Below, piece after piece: positions 25,844 to 33,903 of a stretch of 58,303 nt of DNA. Numbering within the stretch: position 1 is the stretch's first letter; the number at the start of each line of letters is the position of its first letter. The stretch is taken from assembly GCF_028290435.1 (NCBI RefSeq), contig NZ_JAQGJV010000071.1:1-58303 (forward strand), in the 5' to 3' direction. This DNA comes from Devosia sp. GTDB taxonomy: Bacteria; Pseudomonadota; Alphaproteobacteria; Rhizobiales; Devosiaceae. Position numbers and translations under genes: made by a program. The notes beneath the pieces were generated by a model. That model saw only the letters and a program-made list of their open reading frames with translations, ran no database searches and was not told the DNA's origin.

Positions 25844-26845
25844 TCAGGCCGTGGCGCGCGGCACGAAAGTGGTGGGCACGAGGACCGGCTTGTCGCCCGG
25901 CTGGAACCTCTGCGGATCGACCAGGAACCGCACCACCTGGTCCACATAGACCGCCTTATCGTAGCCGATCGAGGCAATCGGATAGGCGGCAAAATCGGTC
26001 AGCGACAGATTGTCGAACCCATAGAGCCGAAACCGCTTGGGCTTGTTCAGCGGAAAGTCATCCCGGCAGGCGTCTAAGACGCCCATCGCCATCGCGTCCG
26101 AGGAGCAGAACACCGCATCGGGCAGGTCATGGCGCTTGATTTCGGCGGCGGCGGCAAGCCCGCTGGCATAGGAGTAGTCGCCCTGTATCTCGCGGACCAG
26201 CTTGATCCCGCTTTGCGCGAGGGCCGCCTTGTAGGCTTGCGTGCGCGCCAGCTCCACCAGCGAGGAATTGCGGCCCGTGACCAGCACGGCCGTACGCACG
26301 CCCTTGGCGGCAGCGTCGGCGACGGCCTGGCCGATGCCACTGGCATGGTCGGCGATCACCGCTGGGGACAGCGCATCGTGGCGGCCATTGAGCATTACGA
26401 CGTGGTCGGAGCGGAACATGCGGCGCACCGTCGGCGCATCGGCGAAATCGGAAAACACCAAAGCGGCATCGACGTGATAGGCGACGCCATTGCGTAGGAA
26501 TTCCTCGACACGGCCCACAGAGCCGACGCGGATCAGGATCACCTGCTTGCCAATCGACTGGATCGCATCGAGCAGCAGGTCGAACAGGTCAAGATCGGAT
26601 AGATCATGGATATGATTGACCACGACCGCGACCAGATTGACGGTCTTTTTGGTCAGGCTCTGGGCGAGGAGGTTGGGCTGGTAGCCGAGTTCCTCGGCGG
26701 CCTTGATGACGCGTTCGCGCTTGTCGGCGGAAACCGGGCGTTTCTCGGTCGAGAGCGCGCGCGACGCGACGGCGCGCGATACGCCGGCCAGTTGAGCGAC
26801 ATCGGAAATTGTCGGGGCGGCCGGGCGTCCGTTGTCTTCGGCCAT
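25844..26845 (-). CDS. LacI family transcriptional regulator
   Basis: The 333-residue protein has the N-terminal LacI helix-turn-helix (TISDVAQLAGVSRAVASRAL, residues 12-31) with the hinge NLLAQSLTKKT, followed by a periplasmic-binding-protein-like sugar domain. It is convergent with the ABC operon across a shared terminator and divergent from the ROK kinase gene, with 144 bases between the starts. It most likely controls these neighbours in response to an imported sugar compound. An imperfect operator candidate is the 9-base inverted repeat before the ABC operon. Another weak repeat (TCGCCGG at 26872-26878 and CCGGCGA at 26895-26901) lies in the divergent gap. Neither is proven. Confidence 0.92.
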   Translation of the reverse strand: MAEDNGRPAAPTISDVAQLAGVSRAVASRALSTEKRPVSADKRERVIKAAEELGYQPNLLAQSLTKKTVNLVAVVVNHIHDLSDLDLFDLLLDAIQSIGKQVILIRVGSVGRVEEFLRNGVAYHVDAALVFSDFADAPTVRRMFRSDHVVMLNGRHDALSPAVIADHASGIGQAVADAAAKGVRTAVLVTGRNSSLVELARTQAYKAALAQSGIKLVREIQGDYSYASGLAAAAEIKRHDLPDAVFCSSDAMAMGVLDACRDDFPLNKPKRFRLYGFDNLSLTDFAAYPIASIGYDKAVYVDQVVRFLVDPQRFQPGDKPVLVPTTFVPRATA

Positions 26846-26989
26846 AGGCGATGCGTCCCTGTTTTCCGTTTTCGCCGGCGGATTTCCTCAATCACCGGCG
26901 ACAATCCTTCCACTATCATGTCTGTTCGAATCGGCAATCGGCTACGCGTCTGTTTCGCCAGCACTATCCTGAGAAAAATATAGGCCAGC

Positions 26990-27898
26990 ATGATTATCTG
27001 CATCGATATTGGCGGCTCGGCCATCAAGGGCGCCATCGCCACCAGCCCCGACGCCATCACGCCACTGGAGCGTATTATCACGCCGCTCGATGACCGTGCG
27101 GCCTTCGACGGTGCCATTGCCAAGGTGGTGGCGCAGGCGCCAACCGCCAGGGCCGTGTCGATCTCGATCACCGGCGTCGTTGATCCGCGCGACGGCCGCA
27201 TCAAGGTCGCCAATATTCCCTGCATCGACGGGCGGGCGCTGGCCGCCGACCTGTCGGCGCAACTGGGCAAGCCGGTGCTGGTTGCCAACGACGCCGACTG
27301 CTTCGCCTTGGCGGAGGCTGGTGCGGGGGCAGGGCGCGGCCACGAGATTGTCTTCGGCGTCATCCTGGGCACAGGCGTCGGCGGCGGGCTGGTGGTGGAC
27401 GGAAAGATCGTCAATGGCGCGGGCGGCTTTGCGGGCGAATGGGGGCATGGCCCGGCGACGGCAACCAGCGCGGGCAGGCCGCCCATTGCCGTTCCGCGCT
27501 TCCCCTGTGGCTGCGGTCAGGTCGGTTGCGTCGATACGATCGGCGCGGCGCGGGGCATCGAGCGGTTGCATCAGCATATTCACGGCGTAGCTGCCACCAG
27601 TACCGATATCATCGCGGCTTGGCAGGTCGGTGATGTAGCGGCGGCGCGGACGGTCGATGTGTGGGTCGATCTGGTGGCTTCGCCGCTGGCACTGGTGCTC
27701 AATGTCGTCGGCGCCTCCATCGTGCCGGTGGGCGGTGGCCTCGCCAATGTGCCGGCGCTGATCGAGCTGCTGGATCGCACGGTGCGCACGCGCATCCTGC
27801 GTCGCACTGATGAGCCGCTGGTGGTGGTGGGGCAATGCCGGGTTGAACCCGGCCTGATCGGCGCAGCTATTTTGGGTCTGGGAGCACACCATGACTGA
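26990..27898 (+). CDS. ROK family sugar kinase
   Basis: The 302-residue cytoplasmic enzyme has the ROK phosphate motif DIGGSAIKGAI at residues 5-15, the catalytic-site segment VANDADCFAL, GTGVGGGLVVDG, and a zinc site in CGCGQVGCVD (the usual final Glu is Asp here). ROK members with this zinc motif phosphorylate GlcNAc, ManNAc or glucose. It is divergent from lacI and overlaps cutC by 8 bases. In this context GlcNAc, the product expected after glycosylasparaginase action, is the best guess for the substrate, by inference only. Confidence 0.85.
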   Translation: MIICIDIGGSAIKGAIATSPDAITPLERIITPLDDRAAFDGAIAKVVAQAPTARAVSISITGVVDPRDGRIKVANIPCIDGRALAADLSAQLGKPVLVANDADCFALAEAGAGAGRGHEIVFGVILGTGVGGGLVVDGKIVNGAGGFAGEWGHGPATATSAGRPPIAVPRFPCGCGQVGCVDTIGAARGIERLHQHIHGVAATSTDIIAAWQVGDVAAARTVDVWVDLVASPLALVLNVVGASIVPVGGGLANVPALIELLDRTVRTRILRRTDEPLVVVGQCRVEPGLIGAAILGLGAHHD

Positions 27899-28613
27899 CA
27901 TCCTGCTGGAAATTTGTGTCGATAGCGCGGAGGGACTGGCTGCCGCTATCGCCGGTGGCGCCGATCGGATCGAGCTGTGCTCGGCGCTGGAGCTCGGTGG
28001 CCTGACGCCATCGCCGGGGCTGATCCGGCAGGCGGCGCTGGCGCCGATCCCGGTCTATGCCATGGTGCGGCCACGGCCCGGGGATTTCATCTTCGGGCAG
28101 GCCGATCTCGATGTCATGCTTGCTGAGATCGATATCATCCGCGAGGCGGGCCTTGCCGGCGTGGTGCTTGGTGCCAGCCGGGCGGGAGGGGCGCTGGATG
28201 AGACCGTGCTGCGCCAACTGGCCACGCATGCCGCTGGTCTCGGCACGACGCTGCATCGTGCGGTTGATCTGGTTCCCGATTTTGATATCGCCGTGGACCT
28301 CGCCGCCGATCTCGGCTTCGAGCGGATATTGACGTCCGGTGGCGCCCGTCATGCTGTCGAAGGCATGGACACCATCGCGGCCATGATCGCACGCGCTGCG
28401 GGGCGGGTCGCCATCATGGCTGGTTCGGGCGTGCGCCCGGGCAATGTCGGAGTGCTGCTGGATCGTCTGTCGCTGACCCAGGTCCATGCCTCATGCTCTG
28501 CGCCGGCCCGAGCGGCTGATGTTGCCGCAGTCCGGTTGGGTTTTGCCGATCCGGCCGGCAAGGAAACCAGCGCCGAGATTGTCGCCGAGTTGAAACGCGC
28601 ATTGCGGCGCTGA
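27891..28613 (+). CDS. cutC: CutC family protein (TIM barrel, historically 'copper homeostasis')
   Basis: The 240-residue protein matches the CutC family over its length, with DRIELCSALELGGLTPSPGL near residues 24-43, VYAMVRPRPGDF, VLGASRAGGALD, TTLHRAVDLV, RILTSGGARHA and IMAGSGVRPGN. The fold is a TIM barrel. The old copper-homeostasis role is weakly supported across bacteria. Its start overlaps the ROK kinase by 8 bases, and it sits next to a LacI gene and a glycosylasparaginase operon, so a role in amino-sugar metabolism is a reasonable alternative. No other copper genes are near. Confidence 0.9.
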   Translation: MTDILLEICVDSAEGLAAAIAGGADRIELCSALELGGLTPSPGLIRQAALAPIPVYAMVRPRPGDFIFGQADLDVMLAEIDIIREAGLAGVVLGASRAGGALDETVLRQLATHAAGLGTTLHRAVDLVPDFDIAVDLAADLGFERILTSGGARHAVEGMDTIAAMIARAAGRVAIMAGSGVRPGNVGVLLDRLSLTQVHASCSAPARAADVAAVRLGFADPAGKETSAEIVAELKRALRR

Positions 28614-28637
28614 CCAATCTGACCGGGAGGGACGTCC

Positions 28638-29165
28638 GTGAGCCGCCGTGTGTCCTCCAAGATCGACTTCTGGCTGCTTGGCATTCTGCGCTCATTCATC
28701 GGGGTCGCGGTCGGCATTGCGCTGATCGTCGGCATGGTGGCGCTGTTGTCCTGGAACGAAATCGGCGTCCTGCAGGCCGAGCGGGCATTGGCGCTGGGGA
28801 CTGCACCTATCCCATCCAACCCCGACAGTCTGGTCTGGACCATTCGTCCGATCGCAATGATCGGATTAATGGCCGGCTTCATGCTGCTTGGTGGACCGCT
28901 TGCCGCCATTGCCAATCTGAGTTCGGGATTCGGCGCCATGGTGCGGTTCGGCACGGCCATTTTCGCTACGGCTCTCGGTTTGGGCCTCGGCACGCTGACC
29001 ATTGCGGTTGTCTGGATGTTCTATCGGCCGTGGCTGTCGATTATCGTCGTGCTGGTCGGCGCGGTGGTGAGTATCGGCATTGTCTGTCTCGGCGTGCGCA
29101 TCGCCGATATCCGCTACAAGTCCGATCCCCTACCGCCGCCCGATGCGGAACCTCCGGCGGTTTAG
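28638..29165 (+). CDS. Short TMEM43-like membrane protein
   Basis: The 175-residue protein starts with GTG at 28638 after a GGGAGGG ribosome site. It has one membrane helix (about 15-37) ending in LLSWNE, a short loop with AERALALG, then three helices (about 72-155) with MIGLMAGFMLLGGPLAAIA and VWMFYRPWLSI. These end segments match both ends of the TMEM43/DUF1625 family, but the long extracytoplasmic domain between them (around 200 residues in usual members) is missing. It may be a natural short form or a remnant. Function is unknown. It follows cutC by 24 bases on the same strand. Confidence 0.6.
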   Translation: MSRRVSSKIDFWLLGILRSFIGVAVGIALIVGMVALLSWNEIGVLQAERALALGTAPIPSNPDSLVWTIRPIAMIGLMAGFMLLGGPLAAIANLSSGFGAMVRFGTAIFATALGLGLGTLTIAVVWMFYRPWLSIIVVLVGAVVSIGIVCLGVRIADIRYKSDPLPPPDAEPPAV

Positions 29166-29262
29166 GCGGGGTGGCGACAAGGTCGCGGCGCTGCTAAACT
29201 GTTCTCCGGCTTGACGGAACACGGGCGGCTGTCGCCCTGCGTCGTGCACAGGGAGGTCTGCC

Positions 29263-29745
29263 ATGCGTCTGATGAAGCTTCTCCAACTCGCCTTGATTGC
29301 CCTTGGTCTCACCATCGGGGCCCTCGCCCCGGTCATGGCCCAGGATGCGAATACTAGGGTTATCGTGCCCGACGTTCCCGGTGGCGCGCTGCTGGCTGGC
29401 TGCTATCGCGTAACCGAGCGGCTCTATGGCCCCTATCGCATGGACTTTTGCCTCGAGCAGCGCGGCACCTACACCGTCACCGGTGGTGGCGTGCGCTGCA
29501 ATGGCCGCCTCAACTGGTCGGCCCAGGGGCGCGACGTGAGCATCAACCTGCGCCGCTCGTCCTGCGGCAATGGCGTCGCCTGGAGCGCCGATCGCCTGTC
29601 CTGCCGCGGGACGGGGCTATTTGCTGGCATTCTGGCGCGGATCATCGTTCCCGACCTGCCGGCGATCGGCGCCCTGCGCTGCACCTATACGCCCACGGCC
29701 GGCAATGCGCGCCCGACCACTGTAGTGGCGCGACGCGTCAACTGA
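29263..29745 (+). CDS. Secreted cysteine-rich hypothetical protein
   Basis: I do not recognise the family. The 160-residue product has a Sec signal peptide (residues 1-26, ending APVMA-QD). The mature part contains six cysteines, including AGCYRV, DFCLEQ, VRCNGR, SSCGNG, LSCRGT and LRCTYT, so three disulfides are possible in the periplasm. GGGAGG lies before the ATG. A perfect hairpin follows the stop. It may be a small enzyme inhibitor or an envelope protein, but nothing in the sequence settles this. Confidence 0.65.
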   Translation: MRLMKLLQLALIALGLTIGALAPVMAQDANTRVIVPDVPGGALLAGCYRVTERLYGPYRMDFCLEQRGTYTVTGGGVRCNGRLNWSAQGRDVSINLRRSSCGNGVAWSADRLSCRGTGLFAGILARIIVPDLPAIGALRCTYTPTAGNARPTTVVARRVN

Positions 29746-29751
29746 CCCATC

Positions 29752-29780
29752 GGAACGCCGGCGAGTGTCGCCGGCGTTCC
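29752..29780. terminator. Perfect hairpin between convergent genes (terminator-like, no U-tract)
   Basis: Thirteen bases (29752-29764) pair perfectly with 29768-29780 around a GTG loop; the stem is very GC-rich. It lies between the end of the secreted-protein gene and the end of the cydABX-type operon on the other strand. No T-run follows on either side, so it may act with Rho or protect RNA 3' ends. Confidence 0.55.
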
Positions 29781-29783
29781 GCT

Positions 29784-29897
29784 CTAGTGGCCAAGCATCA
29801 GCTTGATCGCGAGACCGATAATCCCCACTGTCGCCACGCCGCCGACCCAAAGGGCGACGAACCACAACAGCCGCGATCCGAGTGCGTGCGTCGTCAT
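29784..29897 (-). CDS. DUF2474 small membrane protein of cytochrome bd (CydX-like)
   Basis: This 37-residue ORF begins MTTHALGSRLLWFVALWVGG and continues as one membrane helix, ending KLMLGH. The pattern RLLWFVALWVGG matches the DUF2474 family found beside cyanide-insensitive bd oxidases. Its ATG overlaps the cydB stop by one base (TGATG), and AGGAGGG lies about nine bases upstream inside the end of cydB, so translation is coupled. It probably stabilises the oxidase complex in the inner membrane, as CydX does. Confidence 0.85.
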   Translation of the reverse strand: MTTHALGSRLLWFVALWVGGVATVGIIGLAIKLMLGH

Positions 29898-30901
29898 CAG
29901 TGATAGCCCTCCTGTGGATCGATTTTGCCGCGGAACACCCAATAGGCGTAGCCGGTATAGATCAGGATGATCGGCACCAGCACGGCTGCGCCCACCAGAA
30001 GGAACTGCAGCGAGCTGTCTGGCGCAGCGGCCGCCTCGAAGGTCAGTGCCCCCGGAATGATGAAGGGGTAGAAGCTGATGCCGATGCCGGCAAAGCTCAG
30101 CACGAACAGGCCCAAAGCCGCGAGGAACGGCTGCAGATGTTTGTCACGGGTCAGGCCATGCCAGAGCCCGAAGCTGCAGACCGCCAGCAGTAGGGGCACG
30201 ATCGAGGAGAAGAACGCGGTCGGGAAGCCGAACCAGCGCTCGAAATAAACCGGGTTAAGGGTGGAGGTCCAAATGCTGACCACGCCGATCAGAGCGACGG
30301 TGATCGCGGTCGTCACCAGGGCGATCCGCCTGGCATGGGCCTGCAATTGGCCGCTGGTCTTGAGATTGAGCCAGGTGGCGCCGAGCAGCGCATAACCGAT
30401 GACCACGGCGAAGCCGGTCAGGACGCTGAACGGGGTAAGCCAGTCCCACCAGCCGCCCGCATAGGCGCGGCCCTCGACCTTGATGCCCTGCACCAAAGCG
30501 CCCAGCGCAATGCCCTGGGTGAAGCCCGCCACCATCGAGCCGGCGGAAAAGCCCCAATCCCACAGGTGGATCCAGGGACCCGAGCGCCAGCGGAATTCGA
30601 AGGCGACGCCGCGGAACACCAGGCCCAGCAGCATCAGCATGATGGGCATGTAGAGCGCCGGGAAAATGATCGCATAGGCGAGCGGGAACACAGCCATCAA
30701 GCCGCCGCCGCCCAGCACCAGCCAGGTCTCGTTGCCGTCCCAGACCGGGGCGACCGAATTGGTCATGACGTCGCGGTCATGCCGCGCGGGGAATAGCGGG
30801 AACAGGATGCCGACGCCGAGGTCGAAGCCGTCGAGGATCACATAGGTCAGCACCACGAAGGCGATCAGCGCCGCCCAGACGAAGGGGAGATCAAGGATCA
30901 T
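29897..30901 (-). CDS. cydB: Cytochrome bd ubiquinol oxidase subunit II
   Basis: The 334-residue inner-membrane protein has eight or nine helices and the CydB pattern: ILDGFDLGVGILFP near the N-terminus, VWDGNETWLVLGGGGLMA and FRGVAFEFRW. It pairs with CydA to form the quinol oxidase that reduces oxygen to water without pumping protons. Its start lies 11 bases inside cydA and its stop touches the DUF2474 gene, making one operon. Length fits the short (CIO-type) group. Confidence 0.94.
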   Translation of the reverse strand: MILDLPFVWAALIAFVVLTYVILDGFDLGVGILFPLFPARHDRDVMTNSVAPVWDGNETWLVLGGGGLMAVFPLAYAIIFPALYMPIMLMLLGLVFRGVAFEFRWRSGPWIHLWDWGFSAGSMVAGFTQGIALGALVQGIKVEGRAYAGGWWDWLTPFSVLTGFAVVIGYALLGATWLNLKTSGQLQAHARRIALVTTAITVALIGVVSIWTSTLNPVYFERWFGFPTAFFSSIVPLLLAVCSFGLWHGLTRDKHLQPFLAALGLFVLSFAGIGISFYPFIIPGALTFEAAAAPDSSLQFLLVGAAVLVPIILIYTGYAYWVFRGKIDPQEGYH

Positions 30902-32303
30902 TTGCAGCTCCTATCGGTTCATCCTGCGCGGGACCCGGATTGATGCCCGCAGCCCTGACTGGACCTTTGTTCAGCTCGCGTTCGTCGCTCAGCAGCGGTC
31001 GGCGCATCAATTGCAACAGGTAAAGGACGCCAGCACCGAAGACGACAAAATAGACCACGATGAAGGCGATCAGGGAGGTGCCCACGGCCGGCGCAGACAC
31101 CGGCGACAGGCTATCGGCGGTCCGCATCAGCCCGTAGATAGTGTACGGCTGCCGCCCCACCTCGGTCGTGTACCAGCCAGCGAGCACGGCGACGAACCCC
31201 GAGGGTCCCATCACCCAGGCGGCGCGATGCAGCCATTTCCAATCGTAGAGCTTGCCGCGAATGCGCGCCAGGATCGACCAGGCGCCGACCAGCAGCATCA
31301 GCACGCCCAGCCCTACCATGATGCGGAAGGTGAAGAACGGGATCAGCGCCTTGGGCCGGTCTTCCTTGGCCCAGGATTTGAGCCCTTTGAGTTCCCCATC
31401 CGGATCATGGGTCAGCAGTAGCGAGCCCAGCTTGGGAATTTCGATGGCGAACCGAGTGACCTCTGCCTCGTCATCAGGGATACCGAACAGGATCAATGGC
31501 GCGCCCTTGTGGGTCTCGTAATGCCCCTCCATGGCGGCGATCTTGGCGGGTTGATACTCCAGCGTATTGAGCCCGTGCTGGTCGCCGACGAAAATCTGGA
31601 TCGGTGTCACCAGGGCGGCCATCCACATCGCCATGGAGAAGATGATGCGCGCCGGATGGTTGTTCTTGTTCTTGAGCAGGTGCCATGCGCCCACCGCCCC
31701 GACCGCAAAGGCTGTGGTCAGGAACGAGGCCAACACCGTGTGCACGAGGCGATAGGGGAAGGACGGGTTGAAGATGATCGCCCACCAGTCCAGCGGAATG
31801 AACTGGCCGACATCGTTGATGCCATAGCCCTGCGGCGTCTGCATCCAGCTATTGACCGCGATGATCCAGGTCGCCGAAATCAGCGTGCCGATCGCCACCA
31901 TGCAGGTGGCGAAGAAATGCAGGCCCACCCCGACCCTTTTGCGCCCGAACAGCATGATGCCCAGGAACCCCGCCTCCAGGAAGAAGGCGGTAAGCACCTC
32001 ATAGCCCATCAGCGGGCCGACCACCGGCCCGGCCTTATCGGAAAACACCGACCAATTGGTGCCGAACTGGTAGCTCATGACGATACCGGTCACCACGCCC
32101 ATGCCGAAGACGATGGCGAAGATGGTCTTCCAATAATCGAACAGGCGCAGGTAGGCGTCGTCCTTCTTGATCAGCCATAGCGCTTCCAGCATGGCGAGGA
32201 AACTCGCCAGCCCGATCGAGAACGAGGGGAAGATGAAGTGGAAGGAGATGGTGAAAGCGAACTGGATACGCGCCAGGGTTTCAGCATCAAGGCCCAAGAA
32301 CAT
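30891..32303 (-). CDS. cydA: Cytochrome bd ubiquinol oxidase subunit I
   Basis: The 470-residue protein carries the haem ligands: His22 (SFHFIFPSFSIG), a second histidine in RLVHTVLAS, and methionine in FRIMVGLGVLML. The GRQPYTIYG motif is present. The Q-loop, which binds quinol, is short, which places it with the cyanide-insensitive (CIO-type) oxidases rather than the long-Q-loop E. coli type. It is the first gene of the operon. I looked for an FNR box (TTGAT-N4-ATCAA) in the upstream 184 bases and found none. The gene would support respiration under low oxygen or inhibitor stress. Confidence 0.95.
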   Translation of the reverse strand: MFLGLDAETLARIQFAFTISFHFIFPSFSIGLASFLAMLEALWLIKKDDAYLRLFDYWKTIFAIVFGMGVVTGIVMSYQFGTNWSVFSDKAGPVVGPLMGYEVLTAFFLEAGFLGIMLFGRKRVGVGLHFFATCMVAIGTLISATWIIAVNSWMQTPQGYGINDVGQFIPLDWWAIIFNPSFPYRLVHTVLASFLTTAFAVGAVGAWHLLKNKNNHPARIIFSMAMWMAALVTPIQIFVGDQHGLNTLEYQPAKIAAMEGHYETHKGAPLILFGIPDDEAEVTRFAIEIPKLGSLLLTHDPDGELKGLKSWAKEDRPKALIPFFTFRIMVGLGVLMLLVGAWSILARIRGKLYDWKWLHRAAWVMGPSGFVAVLAGWYTTEVGRQPYTIYGLMRTADSLSPVSAPAVGTSLIAFIVVYFVVFGAGVLYLLQLMRRPLLSDERELNKGPVRAAGINPGPAQDEPIGAANDP

Positions 32304-32487
32304 GGTGTCCCTCCAACTGCTTGGCCAATCACGATCGACCCGCTCAAGCTAGACCACAGTTCACCCCGACACCATCGGCAAGGTGACGCGGGTCATGGTG
32401 ACGCGCGACAAAGAGCACGCTGGCGCCATCGGCAGTAAATACTGGGCCGCCGATTGCTCTTGCTTGCCCTAGGCCTGCGCGCGCCGT

Positions 32488-33741
32488 CTATCGGTAACGG
32501 CCCGGTCCCAGATCGCTGATGTCGATATCCGGCTTGGTTCCGGAGATCATGTCGGTCATCACCCGCGCCGAGCCGCAGGCCATGGTCCAACCCAGCGTGC
32601 CATGGCCGCTATTGATGTAGAGATTGGGCAATTTGCTGACCCCGATGATGGGCGTGCTGTCGGGCGTCATCGGGCGCATGCCGGTCCAGAAGCTGGCCCT
32701 CACTGTATCGCCGGCGCCGGGGAACAACTGGTTGACGACAAAGGCCAGGGTGTCCTTGCGATGCGGCGACAGGTCGGAATTATAGCCCGACAGTTCCGCC
32801 ATGCCGCCGACGCGGATGCGGTCGCCCAGGCGGGTGATGGCGATCTTGTAGCTCTCGTCCAGAACCGTCGAGACCGGCGCGGTGGCTTCATCCACGATTG
32901 GTGCCGTGATCGAATAGCCCTTGACCGGATAGATCGGCAGATCGATGCCGATCGTGCGCCCAAGCCGGGGCGAAAAGCTACCCATGGCCATGATGTAGCG
33001 ATCGCCGGTAATGCGACCCGCGCTGGTCTGCACACCCGTGACGGAGCCGCCCTGAACGTCCAGCCCGTTGATGGTCACGCCATAGCGGAACACGACGCCC
33101 AGTTCGGCCGCCATCGCGGCAAGCTTAGTGGTGAAGATATGACAATCGCCGGTCTCGTCGCCGGGCAGCCGCAGGCCGCCGGCAATCGGGGCGTCGGAGG
33201 CACCTAGCCCCGGCTCGGCGGCGATGCATCCCGCCTTGTCGAGCACCTCGTAGGCCACGCCATATTGGGCGAGCACTTCGATGTCCTTGTGGGCATCGTC
33301 CACCTGATGCTGGGTGCGGAACAGTTGCAGCGTCCCCTGCGTCCGCTCGTCATAAGTGATGCCGGTATCGGCGCGCAGCACCTTGAGCACGTCGCGCGAA
33401 TATTCGGCGACCCGCACCATGCGAGCCTTGTTGGTGGCGTAGCGCCCGGCGGTGCAATTGGTCAGCACCTGGACCATCCAGCGCACCATGTATGGATCGG
33501 CGACCGCTTTGACGATCAGCGGCGGATGCTTCATCAACAGCCACTTGATCGCCTTGCGCGGAATGCCCGGCGCGGCCCAGGGCGACGCATAGCCGGGCGA
33601 GACCTCCCCCGCATTGGCGAAGCTGGTTTCCAGCGCCACGCCGGGCTGACGTTCGATGACTTCCACCTCATGCCCGGCCTTGGCCAGGTAATAAGCCGAA
33701 GTGACCCCGATAACGCCGCCGCCGAGGATGATGACTTTCAT
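32488..33741 (-). CDS. dadA: D-amino acid dehydrogenase small subunit
   Basis: The 417-residue flavoprotein begins with the FAD-binding motif [20 protein letters not shown] and an acidic residue in VEVIER. Other DadA features are [38 protein letters not shown] and the C-terminal [13 protein letters not shown]. It oxidises D-amino acids such as D-alanine to keto acids and passes electrons to the quinone pool at the membrane. It stands alone here, without the dadX racemase. The 184 bases between it and cydA hold no gene I can support. It is divergent from treY. Confidence 0.93.
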   Translation of the reverse strand: MKVIILGGGVIGVTSAYYLAKAGHEVEVIERQPGVALETSFANAGEVSPGYASPWAAPGIPRKAIKWLLMKHPPLIVKAVADPYMVRWMVQVLTNCTAGRYATNKARMVRVAEYSRDVLKVLRADTGITYDERTQGTLQLFRTQHQVDDAHKDIEVLAQYGVAYEVLDKAGCIAAEPGLGASDAPIAGGLRLPGDETGDCHIFTTKLAAMAAELGVVFRYGVTINGLDVQGGSVTGVQTSAGRITGDRYIMAMGSFSPRLGRTIGIDLPIYPVKGYSITAPIVDEATAPVSTVLDESYKIAITRLGDRIRVGGMAELSGYNSDLSPHRKDTLAFVVNQLFPGAGDTVRASFWTGMRPMTPDSTPIIGVSKLPNLYINSGHGTLGWTMACGSARVMTDMISGTKPDIDISDLGPGRYR

Positions 33742-33903
33742 GACGCGACGCTCTCCGGTGCCTGTTTAGGGGCGATAGTGGCCTTGGCGATGACGGCGCG
33801 CAATTGCAGAAATGCGCTAGCATGCCTGTCCGCAGAGCAGGGCCGCAACCTTACGGTCGGCGGGCCGTTGCGGCTGCGACCATCCGCTAGCGAAAGTGCG
33901 CCC

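Noticed and set aside
29752..29784. GGAAC...CGTT inside the hairpin as an EcfG promoter
   Set aside because: The spacing is 18 bases and the two parts are simply the arms of the hairpin.
32304..32487. Small open frames between cydA and dadA (for example a GTG-start frame of 29 codons at 32383-32472)
   Set aside because: No ribosome site or recognisable peptide; the gap is more likely just the cydA promoter region.
32304..32487. Possible FNR box upstream of cydA
   Set aside because: The nearest sequence (TTGGCCAATCACGATCGA) does not fit TTGAT-N4-ATCAA closely enough.
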